This document shows positions 39,988 through 49,735 of a DNA stretch of 64,000 nucleotides, in pieces (the stretch's first letter is position 1; each line of letters starts with the position of its first letter). The stretch is from an uncultured Armatimonadota bacterium (GTDB taxonomy: Bacteria; Armatimonadota; Armatimonadia; Armatimonadales; Armatimonadaceae). Below the pieces are notes generated by a model that was not told the origin of the DNA, made no database searches, and saw only the letters and a program-made list of their open reading frames with translations. Made by a program: the position numbers and the translations under genes. Location: positions 1-64,000 of the forward strand of contig CAIVZM010000019.1 in NCBI GenBank assembly GCA_903910385.1, read 5' to 3'.

Positions 39988-40718
39988 GTAATTGTGTCTG
40001 ATTTCTACTCTTGTGCAATGGCTATAGATTCGGTTGACCCAGAATATTGCAGTCAATCGATTGTGTATTCAGTTACTAATCGAGTGTATTAAGTCAGCGA
40101 GCGGCGCTTGCTCTATCTGACGACCATACTATTCTCTATCTATCCGACAAACCCGGACGAAATACAAAATACTCTCGCCAAGTCGGGGGGAGAGCGGATG
40201 CGATCACCGCGACAAAACTTTCTTCCTGCTATTTGGCAGTCGCGAAAATTTCCATCTCTACGTTCCGGATTCCATTTCTTATTTTACACTCCCTCTCATT
40301 TTGATCTCCAGTTGGGCGTTGTCCAGATTATCGATTAGTGGATGGTGTATCTTTAGCGCCATCGCTATTCGAAAAAAACAGGTGGCGCGTTGCGTCTCTT
40401 AGGACGAAAAATACATGCCCTCTACCGCATATTAGGGGTAATAGGGGTGACTCTATGTTCATTATTACCTCTAAAAACCTCCACGATTTTGCAGATTCTG
40501 CCGCTCTTTTCTTCCCTTCAACTGAATCCATCGCTGTTTGTTAATGGAATTATTTTTATAATAATGCCAATCAGGTTTATGTAATTTTTTGAAAATTAAG
40601 TTTGATTGCCTCGTTGAGATTAGGATTTCCTCTCAAAATACTTCCGAATGACGCAATTATTTATAAAAATAACTTTTTGAAAAAATTACGAAAACAGTTG
40701 AAAGTATTAAAAATTGGG

Positions 40719-40724
40719 TATAAT
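40719..40724 (+). promoter_or_regulatory. -10 box upstream of small PEP-CTERM gene
   Basis: A consensus TATAAT with TTGAAA 15 bp upstream (40698-40703). The start would lie near 40731, giving a leader of about 140 nt. Confidence 0.45.
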
Positions 40725-40872
40725 CCAAGTGTCATTTTGACTCATCGCCCTGATGTCAACTCATGACAGCCTCCCGGAACGGGAGAGCTTTCCTGCATCC
40801 CGAGACACGACAAGACTTTTAGCGCTACCTTGTCACTCCACGTCTCCTTGCGCTCTAGAGGAAGGATTGAAA

Positions 40873-41484
40873 ATGAATATTTCGAGACTTGCCGCAATCT
40901 CTTGTGCGACGATTGCATTTGCATCTCTCTCATCAGGCGTCTATGCCCAAACCTGGACAGAAACTGGTGATGCGGGCGAAACGCTCAACGATTACCAGAT
41001 CACGTCCGGGTCGGGTTCTATCACGACTATCACAGGTTCTATTGCAACCGATATGGATGCGGACGTCTACAGAATTCATCTGGATGGTGGCGTCTTTACC
41101 GCAACGACCGTGGGTAATGGCACAACTCTGGATACCATTCTGGCGTTGTTCACTCTGGATGGGGATAAATTGGTCGATAATGATGACGCATCGTCAGGCG
41201 TCTCCCAATCTACTATCACTTATACTCCGCTTGCTGCGGGCGATTACCTGATTGGTATCTCGTCCTATAATAACGCTCCGTTTTCCGCCGATGTCTTTAA
41301 TCCTAATTTCTATGACGGACAGGGAGGGCAGAGCTCCGGGGATTACAAAATAACCCTTGGGGGCGCCTCGTTTTCCGACAATACTACGCCGCTTGTCCCT
41401 GAACCGGGCACGTTGGCGACCACCGCTATTATATGTACCGGTCTGGGAATGGGACTTCTCGTTGGACGTCGTAAAAACCGCTAA
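40873..41484 (+). CDS. small PEP-CTERM protein with pre-peptidase C-terminal-like domain
   Basis: 203 residues from the ATG at 40873, chosen for the upstream GAGGAAGGA and the signal peptide that follows (MNISRLAAISCATIAFASLS, cleavage after VYA-Q near 26). The mature part is a beta-sandwich like the bacterial pre-peptidase C-terminal domain: DADVYRIHLDGGVF, LDTILALFTLDGDKL, YTPLAAGDYLIGISSYNN. It ends with the sorting signal VPEPGTLA, a hydrophobic helix and GRRKNR. Probably exported by an exosortase route and retained at the surface or matrix. Two hairpins follow, the second a strong terminator. It is separate from the downstream ABC operon. Confidence 0.88.
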   Translation: MNISRLAAISCATIAFASLSSGVYAQTWTETGDAGETLNDYQITSGSGSITTITGSIATDMDADVYRIHLDGGVFTATTVGNGTTLDTILALFTLDGDKLVDNDDASSGVSQSTITYTPLAAGDYLIGISSYNNAPFSADVFNPNFYDGQGGQSSGDYKITLGGASFSDNTTPLVPEPGTLATTAIICTGLGMGLLVGRRKNR

Positions 41485-41485
41485 G

Positions 41486-41506
41486 CTTTTGCAGCGATTG
41501 CAAAAG
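41486..41506 (+). other. hairpin immediately after PEP-CTERM stop
   Basis: CTTTTGCA (41486-41493) pairs with TGCAAAAG (41499-41506) around a 5-nt loop. There is no T-run, so it may serve in mRNA 3'-end stability ahead of the main terminator. Confidence 0.5.
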
Positions 41507-41616
41507 ATGGTTTTCGTGATGCCCAACTGGTTTTTAGCGCAAGATCTCGTCAAAATTTGATGCCAATCTTGCAATGGTGGCAAAGGCTCTCTCGCACCTT
41601 TTGAACACCTTCCCTT

Positions 41617-41681
41617 GCGCCGCCCGATAGGGTGATATCATCTCACAATGACATCACCGGGCGGCGCCTTTTTCTTTTTTT
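41617..41681 (+). terminator. intrinsic terminator after the small PEP-CTERM gene
   Basis: GCGCCGCCCG (41617-41626) pairs with CGGGCGGCGC, and inside it GGTGAT pairs with ATCACC. The long stem is followed by CTTTTTCTTTTTTT. Confidence 0.9.
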
Positions 41682-41902
41682 ATGGTTAATCTTCTCCTGT
41701 AATCGTCATCCTGCTCGGAAGCTCTTACCTCCTTTAGTTTTGTCTTCGAAAGTATTGCAAGGCAGGGTGTTGCTGTAGAAGCGTCCGATGTGCTAAAATA
41801 AGACGTATCCCTCGGTGAAAGCCCCCGATGATGGTAGGGTGAAGAGTGTGAATCGCCTAAGTTGGCTCAGGGTGTGTTTTGGAAATTAAGGAATCCCTCT
41901 CG

Positions 41903-44900
41903 ATGACGACCTCCGCCCGGTGCGGTCATGCTTTCCGGTTTGTCGCCGGTTTTATCTGTTGGGTTGTTGTCGCCAGTCTCGGTCGGACGGCGGCAGCGGA
42001 TGTTGACGCTAAGCTGGCAGAGAAGTATCGTCAGATTTCCGCCTCTGTCGATGCTGCGGTGATGGCTGACACCATCAAGACGCTTTCCTCGAATGGCTCC
42101 CGTGTGGTCGGCTATCCCGGCGAACGAGCGGCAGCGGAGTATGTCAAGGCGCAACTGGGAGAGATTCTGGGCGCCGGTAATGTTTCGGAAGAAAAATTTG
42201 AAGCGACGGTTCCGATGGATCGGGGAGCCTCGCTGACGGCGGGCGGTAAGACCTATAACCTGAACTGCCTGTGGCCTAATCTGCTACGGACTTCACAACT
42301 TCCTCCTGAAGGATTGAGCGGTAAACTTATCTATGCCGGACGTGGAGCCCTGTCCTCTTTCAATGGTAAGGACATCGAAGGCTCGATCGTTCTGCTGGAT
42401 TTCAACTGCGGTTTGGACTGGATGAATGCGCCACGATTGGGCGCGAAGGCAGTTGTATTCATCGAGCCGACGCAAACCCTGCGCGGCGAAGCGGAAGCGA
42501 AATATGTCACTGTACCGCTTTCGATCCCCCGGTTTTATATCAAGCGTTCCGATGCCGCTGCGCTTCAGGCTCTTGCTCTGGGTCGTAAAGATGTTCAGGC
42601 TTCGCTAAAAGCCGACATGAAGTGGGAGCGCACTGAGGCACGAAACTTCCTCGGTGTTTTGCCCGGTCAGAGCAAAGATCCCAAAATTGCGAAGCAGATC
42701 ATTGTGGTACAGGCGTACTACGATGGCATCTCAGCGGTTCCTGCACTGGCTCCGGCGGCGGATGCCGCTTCTGGAATCGCAGGATTACTACAGACGGCGC
42801 GAACCTTCAAGAAATTAGGGAATGAGCGCACAATATGGTTTGTCGCCACTACAGGTCATTATCTGGGTCTGCAAGGCGTTCGGGAATTCATAGACCGCCG
42901 TATCGATGGATGGCAGGTTCCTGGGCCTTTCGCACGACTTTTCGGGGCGGCGACGGAGCCAAAAGACCCGGTGTACCTGTGGGCGGGACTGGATTTAGCC
43001 ACGCAGAGCGGAGCCGTTGGTATCTTTTACAAGGGATGGTTTTACGATGTCCGTGAAGATATTCAGAGCAACTACTCCGATATCGCTCGCGTCGCTCGTG
43101 AGAATAACGAAAAGGTCGCTCAGGTGTTCGGGTATGATCCGAAAAAACGGTTTTCGGATGGCGTTAACCCGGTAGATGGTAAAAACTGGCGCAACTTTAT
43201 TCCTGGTAAACCAGCGTTTGATGCCGAGGCGGTCTCAATGGCGGGCGGCGCAGGCGTCACCTTTGCAACCGTCGATGACTCCCGGAACCGGACTGATACG
43301 CCTTTCGATACCTTCGAAAAGGTCAATATCGCGAACCTTTCGCTTCAGATGCAGACATTCCTGTGTCTGTTTCAGCACTATGTAAACGATTCTAACGACC
43401 CGAATGCGCCTCCGGCGACAACCGTGCCATTGTTCAAGGTCTCCCAGTTTACTCGAATGGGACTTCGTAATGGCTTCGCGACGGTACACGGTCGGGTACG
43501 TGAATATAATCCCCGAAAATCGCTGACTCCCGCCGATCCGGTTTCGGACGCGCTCGCTGTTTATCCTTCGTTGACTCCCGGTGGTGGGACGAAACCGGCG
43601 GATAAATCCTATCTGGGCGTTCGTGGATACTGGGTGCAGTATGTCAACAATGGTGACGGCAAAGGGGAAAATAGCGCTACCTTCGATTTCAAAGGCGTTC
43701 CTCCGCGAACCGCCGACAATACAAATCACTCTATCGGGGCTTACCGCGTCGACAAAGAGACGGGCGATATCGACTTTGCTCCGGATAAAGGCGTCAATGG
43801 GCAGGACTACCCGACCGATATCTCGATCACTACAGCGAAGAAAGATACGACTATTGTCGTTTTTCCCTGTGTAGCGACTGCCATTTACGATCTGGTAGAC
43901 CAGCAGGCGCTGAGAACGCTCTCTGACATACGCATTTTTGATGGGGCCAGCAACGGAGAACCGCGTCAGTTTGGTTACACGCTTTCTCGCCCGGAGCAGG
44001 GAGTCAGTTATGTAGAAGCGGCGGCGCTGGTCTTTGCGCGTCGTGGCGACGAGTATGCTGGTACGGCTCCCGCATTGATACCGGGGGTGACGCCACCGGC
44101 AGGCGCAACGCCGTCTTCCGACAAGAGTACGACGGCGGCAGCCGATAAGCTACGGCAGTTCAAGATTCTGATGGGACCCGGAGCCGGAGCAACCCGCTTT
44201 CTGTTGATTAACAGTACGGAGAAATTCCCGGAAGGTGAAGGGTACGTGATGGGTGCGGGTGGAGCGGGAGCAATCGATTCCTCCCGTTCCTCCGCCATTA
44301 TCAATACCCCGCTCAAGGTCGCAAAAGATATGTGGGCGCTGGACGAATTCCGTATCCAGCGCTTGCTGAAAAACCATATCGAAAACAAGGGTGTTGTCAC
44401 TCTGCATGCCGACGCGAAAGAAGCGATAGCCAAAGCGGATGCCGCTTTCGCCGCCAAGGACTACGAAGCCTTCGACTCGTGGTCTCGCGCCGCCTGGGGG
44501 TATGAATCGCGTGCGTATCCGAATGTCGCCAAGACGCAACAGGATGTCGTCAACGGCGTTATTTTCTACCTTGCGTTGATGATTCCGTTCGCGTACTTCC
44601 TCGAACGGCTACTATTTGGTTACTCCGACCTCAAACGTCAATTGCTGGCAGCGGGCTTGATTTTTGTCGGTGTCTTCGCGATTTTCGCGCTAATCCACCC
44701 GGCTTTCCAGATATCGCTGAATCCGGGCATCATCTTGCTTTCCTTTATCATGCTCGCGTTATCCGTTCTGGTAACTGTGCTGGTATGGCAAAAGTTTGAA
44801 GCGCAACTGAAGGAACAGGCGCGTGAAACGCAGGGGACGCACGATAAAGGGGCTGGCGCAGGCACTATCGCTCTGGCGGCATTCTCCCTCGGCGTTTCCA

Positions 44901-46633
44901 ATATGCGGCGGCGCATGACGCGAACCTGGCTGACCTGTATCACCCTGATTATGTTGACCTTCACGGTGCTGGCGTTCACGTCCATTGTGGAAGATTTGCG
45001 TTTCAATCAGGTTCCCGCACCCGGAACGCCGCGTTATGCGGGAATCCTGATGCGTGATCCCAACTGGAACGCCTTGCAACAGGTCGCTTATCAGCAGCTT
45101 TCCGATGAATTTGGGAAGACACGCACAGTCGCTCCGCGTGGATGGTTCCTCGGCACCTCGCCCGGAGAGCAAACGTTCCTGACTCTGAAGCGTGCAGACC
45201 GTGACTTCGGAGCAAAGGGACTGGTAGGTCTTTCTCCGCAGGAAGCGTCCGTAACAGGAGCGGACAAGGCGTTGGCGGCGGGACGTTGGTTCGAGGCGGG
45301 GGATCGTCTTTCCATGATTATCCCGCGAAAAATCGCGGACTCCCTGCGTATCACTGACGCTGATGTAGGGAGCGCCAAAGTCTCCTTCTCCGGTCTGGAT
45401 TATACGGTCATTGGCATTCTGGATCAGGATCGGTTCAAGGCGGTCACCGACTTGGATCAGGAACCGCTCACGCCGGTCGATTTCGTGCAAATGGCGCAGT
45501 TGCAAAAACAGGGCAAAACGGATTCCGCCTCCGGCTTCCAGCAATATCTGCACCTTGACCCGGATGTGGTGTTCTTCATTCCTTACCGGACGATGGTTTC
45601 TCTTGGTGGCGACCTGCGTTCAGTGGCAATCGGGTACGCCAAGGATGATGCAGCAGTTATCAGCGACCTCAAGGGCAACCTGATGAAGCGGTTCGATATG
45701 AACCTGTATGCTTCGTCCGACGGGAAAATAGACCGGTTCTCCTCGATAGGCGCGAACAGTGGCAAGGGTTTCGAGACTATCGTGATTCCGATCCTGATTG
45801 CGGCGCTGATCGTACTCAATACCATGCTGACATCAGTGTATGAACGCACCAAAGAAATCCATACATTCTCCTCTATCGGACTCTCGCCGACAAATATCGG
45901 AACCCTGTTCATGGCGGAGGCTCTGGTATTCGGGATTCTGGGTGCGGTGTCCGGATATATTCTCGGTCAGGGAGTGGCGCAGTTCCTGGCAAACTTCTTC
46001 CCGAACAGTGGATTGTCTCTGAACTTCTCGTCCCTGTCAGCAGTTCTTTCGACCTTGATCATTATCGGCGTCGTTCTGCTTTCGACGCTGTTCCCGGCAA
46101 ATCAGGCCGCTAAAGTAGCGACCCCGGCGATTCAGCGCACCTGGCAGGTTCCTGATCCCGAAGGTGACACCTGGACTATACGGTTGCCTTTTGCAGTTAC
46201 TGGCGATCAGGCGCGTGGCGTCAATGGCTTCCTGGCAGAGTGGTTCCGTTCCTACGAAGGGTACTCTGTCGGTGACTTCATTACCGAGGGAATCCATCGG
46301 GAAACTTTTGAATCGGAGTATGGAGAATCGTTCCGGGTAGGGTGTAAGGCATGGCTTGCGCCGTTCGACCTCGGAGTTTCTCAGATGATCAATCTGGAAA
46401 CGATCCCTACGGACTATCCAGACGTTTATGATTTGAAACTCCACCTGACCCGTATTTCCGGGGACGTATCCAACTGGAAACGCGTCAATCGACGCTTCCT
46501 GAATACGCTCCGTAAGCAGTTCCTTATCTGGCGGACTCTGTCAACGGCGGAACGTGAAAAATACGCTTCGGCGGCGGAGACAGTAGAGAATCCCAAAACG
46601 GGCGATGCAGCGACCGCCCCGGCGATGGCATAA
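41903..46633 (+). CDS. degenerate M28-like peptidase fused to FtsX/MacB-type ABC permease
   Basis: 1576 residues from the ATG at 41903 (AAGGAA 9 nt upstream; the TTG at 41879 is less likely). After a signal/anchor helix (about 13-30) comes an M28-like aminopeptidase domain (about 35-400: SNGSRVVGYPGERAAAEYV, QIIVVQAYYDG, ADAASGIAGLLQTA). Catalytic positions are altered: the HxD His is Tyr272 and the usual Glu-Glu pair is His319-Tyr320, so hydrolysis is doubtful. A long beta-rich part follows (400-860), then membrane helices (about 880-970), then an FtsX-type permease (about 1000-1405) with a periplasmic domain between its first two helices, and an extra 160-residue cytosolic tail. First gene of a six-gene operon ending with its ATPase. 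Confidence 0.85.
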   Translation: MTTSARCGHAFRFVAGFICWVVVASLGRTAAADVDAKLAEKYRQISASVDAAVMADTIKTLSSNGSRVVGYPGERAAAEYVKAQLGEILGAGNVSEEKFEATVPMDRGASLTAGGKTYNLNCLWPNLLRTSQLPPEGLSGKLIYAGRGALSSFNGKDIEGSIVLLDFNCGLDWMNAPRLGAKAVVFIEPTQTLRGEAEAKYVTVPLSIPRFYIKRSDAAALQALALGRKDVQASLKADMKWERTEARNFLGVLPGQSKDPKIAKQIIVVQAYYDGISAVPALAPAADAASGIAGLLQTARTFKKLGNERTIWFVATTGHYLGLQGVREFIDRRIDGWQVPGPFARLFGAATEPKDPVYLWAGLDLATQSGAVGIFYKGWFYDVREDIQSNYSDIARVARENNEKVAQVFGYDPKKRFSDGVNPVDGKNWRNFIPGKPAFDAEAVSMAGGAGVTFATVDDSRNRTDTPFDTFEKVNIANLSLQMQTFLCLFQHYVNDSNDPNAPPATTVPLFKVSQFTRMGLRNGFATVHGRVREYNPRKSLTPADPVSDALAVYPSLTPGGGTKPADKSYLGVRGYWVQYVNNGDGKGENSATFDFKGVPPRTADNTNHSIGAYRVDKETGDIDFAPDKGVNGQDYPTDISITTAKKDTTIVVFPCVATAIYDLVDQQALRTLSDIRIFDGASNGEPRQFGYTLSRPEQGVSYVEAAALVFARRGDEYAGTAPALIPGVTPPAGATPSSDKSTTAAADKLRQFKILMGPGAGATRFLLINSTEKFPEGEGYVMGAGGAGAIDSSRSSAIINTPLKVAKDMWALDEFRIQRLLKNHIENKGVVTLHADAKEAIAKADAAFAAKDYEAFDSWSRAAWGYESRAYPNVAKTQQDVVNGVIFYLALMIPFAYFLERLLFGYSDLKRQLLAAGLIFVGVFAIFALIHPAFQISLNPGIILLSFIMLALSVLVTVLVWQKFEAQLKEQARETQGTHDKGAGAGTIALAAFSLGVSNMRRRMTRTWLTCITLIMLTFTVLAFTSIVEDLRFNQVPAPGTPRYAGILMRDPNWNALQQVAYQQLSDEFGKTRTVAPRGWFLGTSPGEQTFLTLKRADRDFGAKGLVGLSPQEASVTGADKALAAGRWFEAGDRLSMIIPRKIADSLRITDADVGSAKVSFSGLDYTVIGILDQDRFKAVTDLDQEPLTPVDFVQMAQLQKQGKTDSASGFQQYLHLDPDVVFFIPYRTMVSLGGDLRSVAIGYAKDDAAVISDLKGNLMKRFDMNLYASSDGKIDRFSSIGANSGKGFETIVIPILIAALIVLNTMLTSVYERTKEIHTFSSIGLSPTNIGTLFMAEALVFGILGAVSGYILGQGVAQFLANFFPNSGLSLNFSSLSAVLSTLIIIGVVLLSTLFPANQAAKVATPAIQRTWQVPDPEGDTWTIRLPFAVTGDQARGVNGFLAEWFRSYEGYSVGDFITEGIHRETFESEYGESFRVGCKAWLAPFDLGVSQMINLETIPTDYPDVYDLKLHLTRISGDVSNWKRVNRRFLNTLRKQFLIWRTLSTAEREKYASAAETVENPKTGDAATAPAMA

Positions 46634-46651
46634 AACTCAGGCGCTCTGCTG

Positions 46652-46676
46652 GCGTCGGGCGCATAACGCCCGACGC
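46652..46676 (+). other. stem-loop between first and second gene of the ABC operon
   Basis: GCGTCGGGCG (46652-46661) and CGCCCGACGC (46667-46676) form a perfect 10-bp stem with loop CATAA. There is no T-run, so it may mark an mRNA processing or stability site separating unequal expression of the two genes. Confidence 0.65.
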
Positions 46677-46704
46677 ACAACAGAATTCCCTTTAGGAAAA
46701 CAAC

Positions 46705-48765
46705 GTGGCGGAACTAGACGAAGAAAAATTTGATGAACAGCGGGAAGCCAGACGCGAAGATATGGAAGCGCATGGCGATGACGTTGCGGCGGCCCGTGAT
46801 CGCGTGGACGATGTATCTGGCGAAGAACAGTCTCCGTTTGAGGATGGGTTTACTGTCAAGACGCTAATCGGATCGCTGTTTGTCGGTCTGATCATGATGC
46901 CAGGCGCGATTTATCTGGGTCTGGTCGCCGGACAGGGTCTCGGATCTGCGGCGCAATGGGTGACCATTGTTCTCTTCGCGGAAATCTGCCGACGGTCTTT
47001 CCTACCGCTTTCGCGGCAGGAAATCTTCATGCTGTACTATGTTGCGGGTGGGTTGGCATACGCCGCACTGGGCGACCGTGGCATCTCCGGCGGTCCTATG
47101 GGCTATCTGATCTGGAACCAGTACTTCGTTCAGAGTCCACAGGCGGCGCTCATCGCGCATGAGATACCCTGGTTTGCGACGCCGCAACCGGAATCGAACG
47201 CCCTGATCCAACGTACTTTCCTGCATCCGGATTGGTGGGGGCCGATCTGGGTTCTGGTTGCCTCGCAGTTACTGGAACGAGTGTCGTGGATTCCTGCCGG
47301 GTATATTCTCTTCCGGGCGACATCGGATGTCGAACGGTTGCCGTTTCCGCTGGCGTCGGTTGCGGCATCGGGCGCGACAGCCCTTGCCGAGGCTTCCTCT
47401 CAAGAGGAATCCTGGCGCTGGCGGATATTCTCTACTGGCACTGTTATCGGTCTGGTATTCGGCGCGTTCTATATTGCGATTCCGGTTCTTACTGGTGTCG
47501 GTTTCGGTACGGCGCTGACCTTGATCCCGATTCCATTTACCGATTTGATGAGCAGCACCGAGACGATTCTGCCCGCCGCGCCGTTTGGCATCAACGGGAA
47601 TATCGGTCTGGCGTTGACAGGCTTCGTCCTTCCCTTTGAAATGGTCACGGGTTCATTCATCGCCTCCTTGCTGGCGCAAGTAGGGTTGAACCCTGTTTTC
47701 TATCGCGCCGGACTTCTGCCAAACTGGCATCCGGGTATGGGCACCATTCCGACCCGTATTACCAACAACTTCGATATGTGGCTTTCCATCGGCGTCGGTT
47801 CGCAGATCGCGATCGCTCTGATTGGTCTGACGATTGTTATCAAGGGGGCGTATGATGCCAGCCGTAACCGGGATAGGGGAGATCGCGGCGCGTGGAATAC
47901 CGTTCCAGCGGGTCGTGGCGATAAAGCAAGCTACTTGAAGATCGCAATCGGTATCTGGCTTATGGCGACCATCGCCTATATCGCTTTTACCCACTACCTG
48001 TTGCCTGGATTCCCGTTACTACTGTTGCTTGGTTATGGTCTGATCTGGACACCGCTCAACTCCTTTGTTGCAGCTCGTATGGTGGGGCTGACGTCGCAGG
48101 GAATCTCGTTCCCGTTCCTGAAAGAATTGACGATTATCAAGTCTGGTTATACCAATGTCGATGTCTGGTATGCGCCGATGCCTCTGCATGACTACGGTGG
48201 GTTGGCGCAAACATTCCGTGAGATCGAACTGACACGTACCAAATTCACCTCTATTCTGAAGGCGGAAATGGTGATGTTTCCGATCATTATCGTATTCGGT
48301 CTGATCTACTGGCAGTTCATCTGGAACTCGTCGCCGATTCCCTCGCCACAATACCCGTTCGCGCAGAAAATGTGGTCGGTTATCGGATCGCAGACCGCTA
48401 TCTGGAACCAGATCAACAAGCCGGGTGGGGCGTCCTGGGTTCTCGATGCCATCAAGCCGACAGTCATTGCGATTTCCGGCGTTGCGACTCTGGCATTGTA
48501 TGCGGTCATGACGCTGATCAAGGCGCCGACCCTGGCGTTCTATGGCGCCGTCGGTGGGACAGGGGCGTTGCCGCATGACACGATCCCAATGTTCATCGGA
48601 GCCTGTTTTGGCAAGTTCTATTTCGCAAAGCGACTGGGACGTGAGAGATGGTCGAACTACGCGCCGGTATTGCTGGCGGGATTCGCCTGTGGAACCGGAC
48701 TTGTGAGCATGGGTTCTATCGCGCTGGCGTTGATCTCCAAAGCGGTTCACCCGCTCCCATTCTAA
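46705..48765 (+). CDS. OPT/DUF6785-like polytopic membrane transporter
   Basis: 686 residues; GTG start at 46705 with AGGAAAA upstream. The first 50 residues are a charged, Glu/Arg-rich cytosolic tail. The rest holds about 12-14 hydrophobic helices (e.g. LIGSLFVGLIMMPGAIYLGL, IFSTGTVIGLVFGAFYIAIP, LLLLLGYGLIWTPLNSFVAA). Patterns such as FAEICRRSFLPLSRQEIFMLYY fit the OPT-related DUF6785 proteins of Planctomycetota-like bacteria. OPT proteins import oligopeptides or metal chelates, but DUF6785 members are uncharacterised. Position between the peptidase-permease and PqqD-like genes suggests a peptide or peptide-like cargo, which is inference. Confidence 0.75.
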   Translation: MAELDEEKFDEQREARREDMEAHGDDVAAARDRVDDVSGEEQSPFEDGFTVKTLIGSLFVGLIMMPGAIYLGLVAGQGLGSAAQWVTIVLFAEICRRSFLPLSRQEIFMLYYVAGGLAYAALGDRGISGGPMGYLIWNQYFVQSPQAALIAHEIPWFATPQPESNALIQRTFLHPDWWGPIWVLVASQLLERVSWIPAGYILFRATSDVERLPFPLASVAASGATALAEASSQEESWRWRIFSTGTVIGLVFGAFYIAIPVLTGVGFGTALTLIPIPFTDLMSSTETILPAAPFGINGNIGLALTGFVLPFEMVTGSFIASLLAQVGLNPVFYRAGLLPNWHPGMGTIPTRITNNFDMWLSIGVGSQIAIALIGLTIVIKGAYDASRNRDRGDRGAWNTVPAGRGDKASYLKIAIGIWLMATIAYIAFTHYLLPGFPLLLLLGYGLIWTPLNSFVAARMVGLTSQGISFPFLKELTIIKSGYTNVDVWYAPMPLHDYGGLAQTFREIELTRTKFTSILKAEMVMFPIIIVFGLIYWQFIWNSSPIPSPQYPFAQKMWSVIGSQTAIWNQINKPGGASWVLDAIKPTVIAISGVATLALYAVMTLIKAPTLAFYGAVGGTGALPHDTIPMFIGACFGKFYFAKRLGRERWSNYAPVLLAGFACGTGLVSMGSIALALISKAVHPLPF

Positions 48766-48793
48766 TGCTGGTCGGGGAGGGGTTACGGAGGTT

Positions 48794-49735
48794 TTGAGAA
48801 TCATCGGCTGGCAGGGGTTCACACTGGAAACGCCGGAATCCTGCGATCTGACCGGATATTCCGGCGATTTCAAGAGCGGCTACTTTCGAGTGGATGATAG
48901 CGAAGAGTTATCGGTCGAAATCCGCTGGGGAACCGAATCGGAGCGTTCTAAAAAAGAGCCAGACCCTGAGGCGCGGCGCGATACATATTTTCAATCGCTT
49001 CAAAAAGAAGCCCGAAAAAAGAAACTCAGCGTCCAGACCAAAGAGTCCGATGCGCCGAAGCGGACTCAACGACCGGAACGGCTGGTTTCCGGGTTTACCT
49101 GGACCGGAGACAAGAAAGCGTATGGCGTCGCCTGGTACTGCCGCACATGCCGACGGATGACGCTGGCGCAGGTCATGGGGCCGCGTTCCGGAAAGTCTGG
49201 AATCGGAAATACGGCGGAAGCTATCCTGGGATCGATCGTCTGCCATAGCGACGACCCGGAATGGCGCGTATGGGCGATTTATGATTTGCAGACGCAGATT
49301 CCTGCGGAGTATGATCTGGTCTCGCAACAACTGATGAACGTTTATCTGAGATTGACGTTCGCACGAGGCGCGGCGCGATTATCGGTGGAGCAGTGGTCTC
49401 TGGCAAATGTTGCGCGGCGTGGCGCGTATCTGGATCTATGGCTTGCGGCGAACGCCAAGGGAGAAATGCGGCAGGCTCGCTATACGGTGGACGAAACAGA
49501 GACGCAGGGACATCCGGCGATCGCCTTGACCGGCGGTCCTGCATTTGGAACGCCAATGATGGAATTGATGAAACAGACGAGTCGAATGCAAATGCCGGCG
49601 ACCCGATTTTCGGCGCAGGCGTGGGAATGTGAAGACTCTAATAAGCTGTATCTTATAGAGGGAATGCGAACATTTCGCGGCAGAGATTGGGTGGGGGACG
49701 TGGTTCGGCGAACGCTGTGCCATACGAATATATGA
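48794..49735 (+). CDS. hypothetical protein of the ABC operon
   Basis: 313 residues with no signal peptide or membrane helix. The start is uncertain: TTG at 48794 follows GGAGG by only 2 nt, and no ATG or GTG is close, so a rarer codon such as the ATC at 48800 is conceivable. The N-terminus IIGWQGFTLETPESCDL and a WYCRTC pair (two Cys that could bind metal) are notable; a basic, charged linker lies near 55-95. The gene begins 28 bp after the transporter and its stop overlaps the PqqD-like start by 4 bp (ATGA). No family was recognised; it is probably a cytosolic partner of the transport machine. Confidence 0.7.
   Translation: MRIIGWQGFTLETPESCDLTGYSGDFKSGYFRVDDSEELSVEIRWGTESERSKKEPDPEARRDTYFQSLQKEARKKKLSVQTKESDAPKRTQRPERLVSGFTWTGDKKAYGVAWYCRTCRRMTLAQVMGPRSGKSGIGNTAEAILGSIVCHSDDPEWRVWAIYDLQTQIPAEYDLVSQQLMNVYLRLTFARGAARLSVEQWSLANVARRGAYLDLWLAANAKGEMRQARYTVDETETQGHPAIALTGGPAFGTPMMELMKQTSRMQMPATRFSAQAWECEDSNKLYLIEGMRTFRGRDWVGDVVRRTLCHTNI

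Larger units (their letters stand above)
39732..40872. other. AT-rich gene-poor region
   Basis: About 1.1 kb, clearly richer in A/T than its flanks. It contains one consensus-like promoter (39960-39987), an imperfect hairpin at 40093-40121 (GTCAG/CTGAC and GAGC/GCTC) and the promoter-like TATAAT at 40719-40724 serving the next gene. Open frames of 60-76 codons (40108-40338, 40338-40544, 40390-40584) have no binding sites or recognisable composition and are not called. It could be the relic of a lost gene or hold a small RNA. Confidence 0.6.
41485..41902. other. intergenic region upstream of the peptidase/ABC operon
   Basis: 418 bp. It contains a small hairpin right after the PEP-CTERM stop (41486-41506), the intrinsic terminator at 41617-41681, a weak promoter (TTGCTG 41770-41775, 18 bp, TAAAAT 41794-41799) and a leader of roughly 95 nt with short complementary segments (CCCT 41809-41812 with AGGG 41836-41839, enclosing TCGG/CCGA). 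The leader may fold, but no riboswitch class was recognised. Confidence 0.5.

Noticed and set aside
40108-40584. Short open frames of 64-76 codons in the AT-rich region
   Set aside because: No ribosome binding sites, biased composition, mutually overlapping and no family resemblance.
41800-41902. Leader of the ABC operon considered as a riboswitch
   Set aside because: Some complementary segments exist, but no known aptamer core could be matched, so it is only mentioned as a possibly structured leader.
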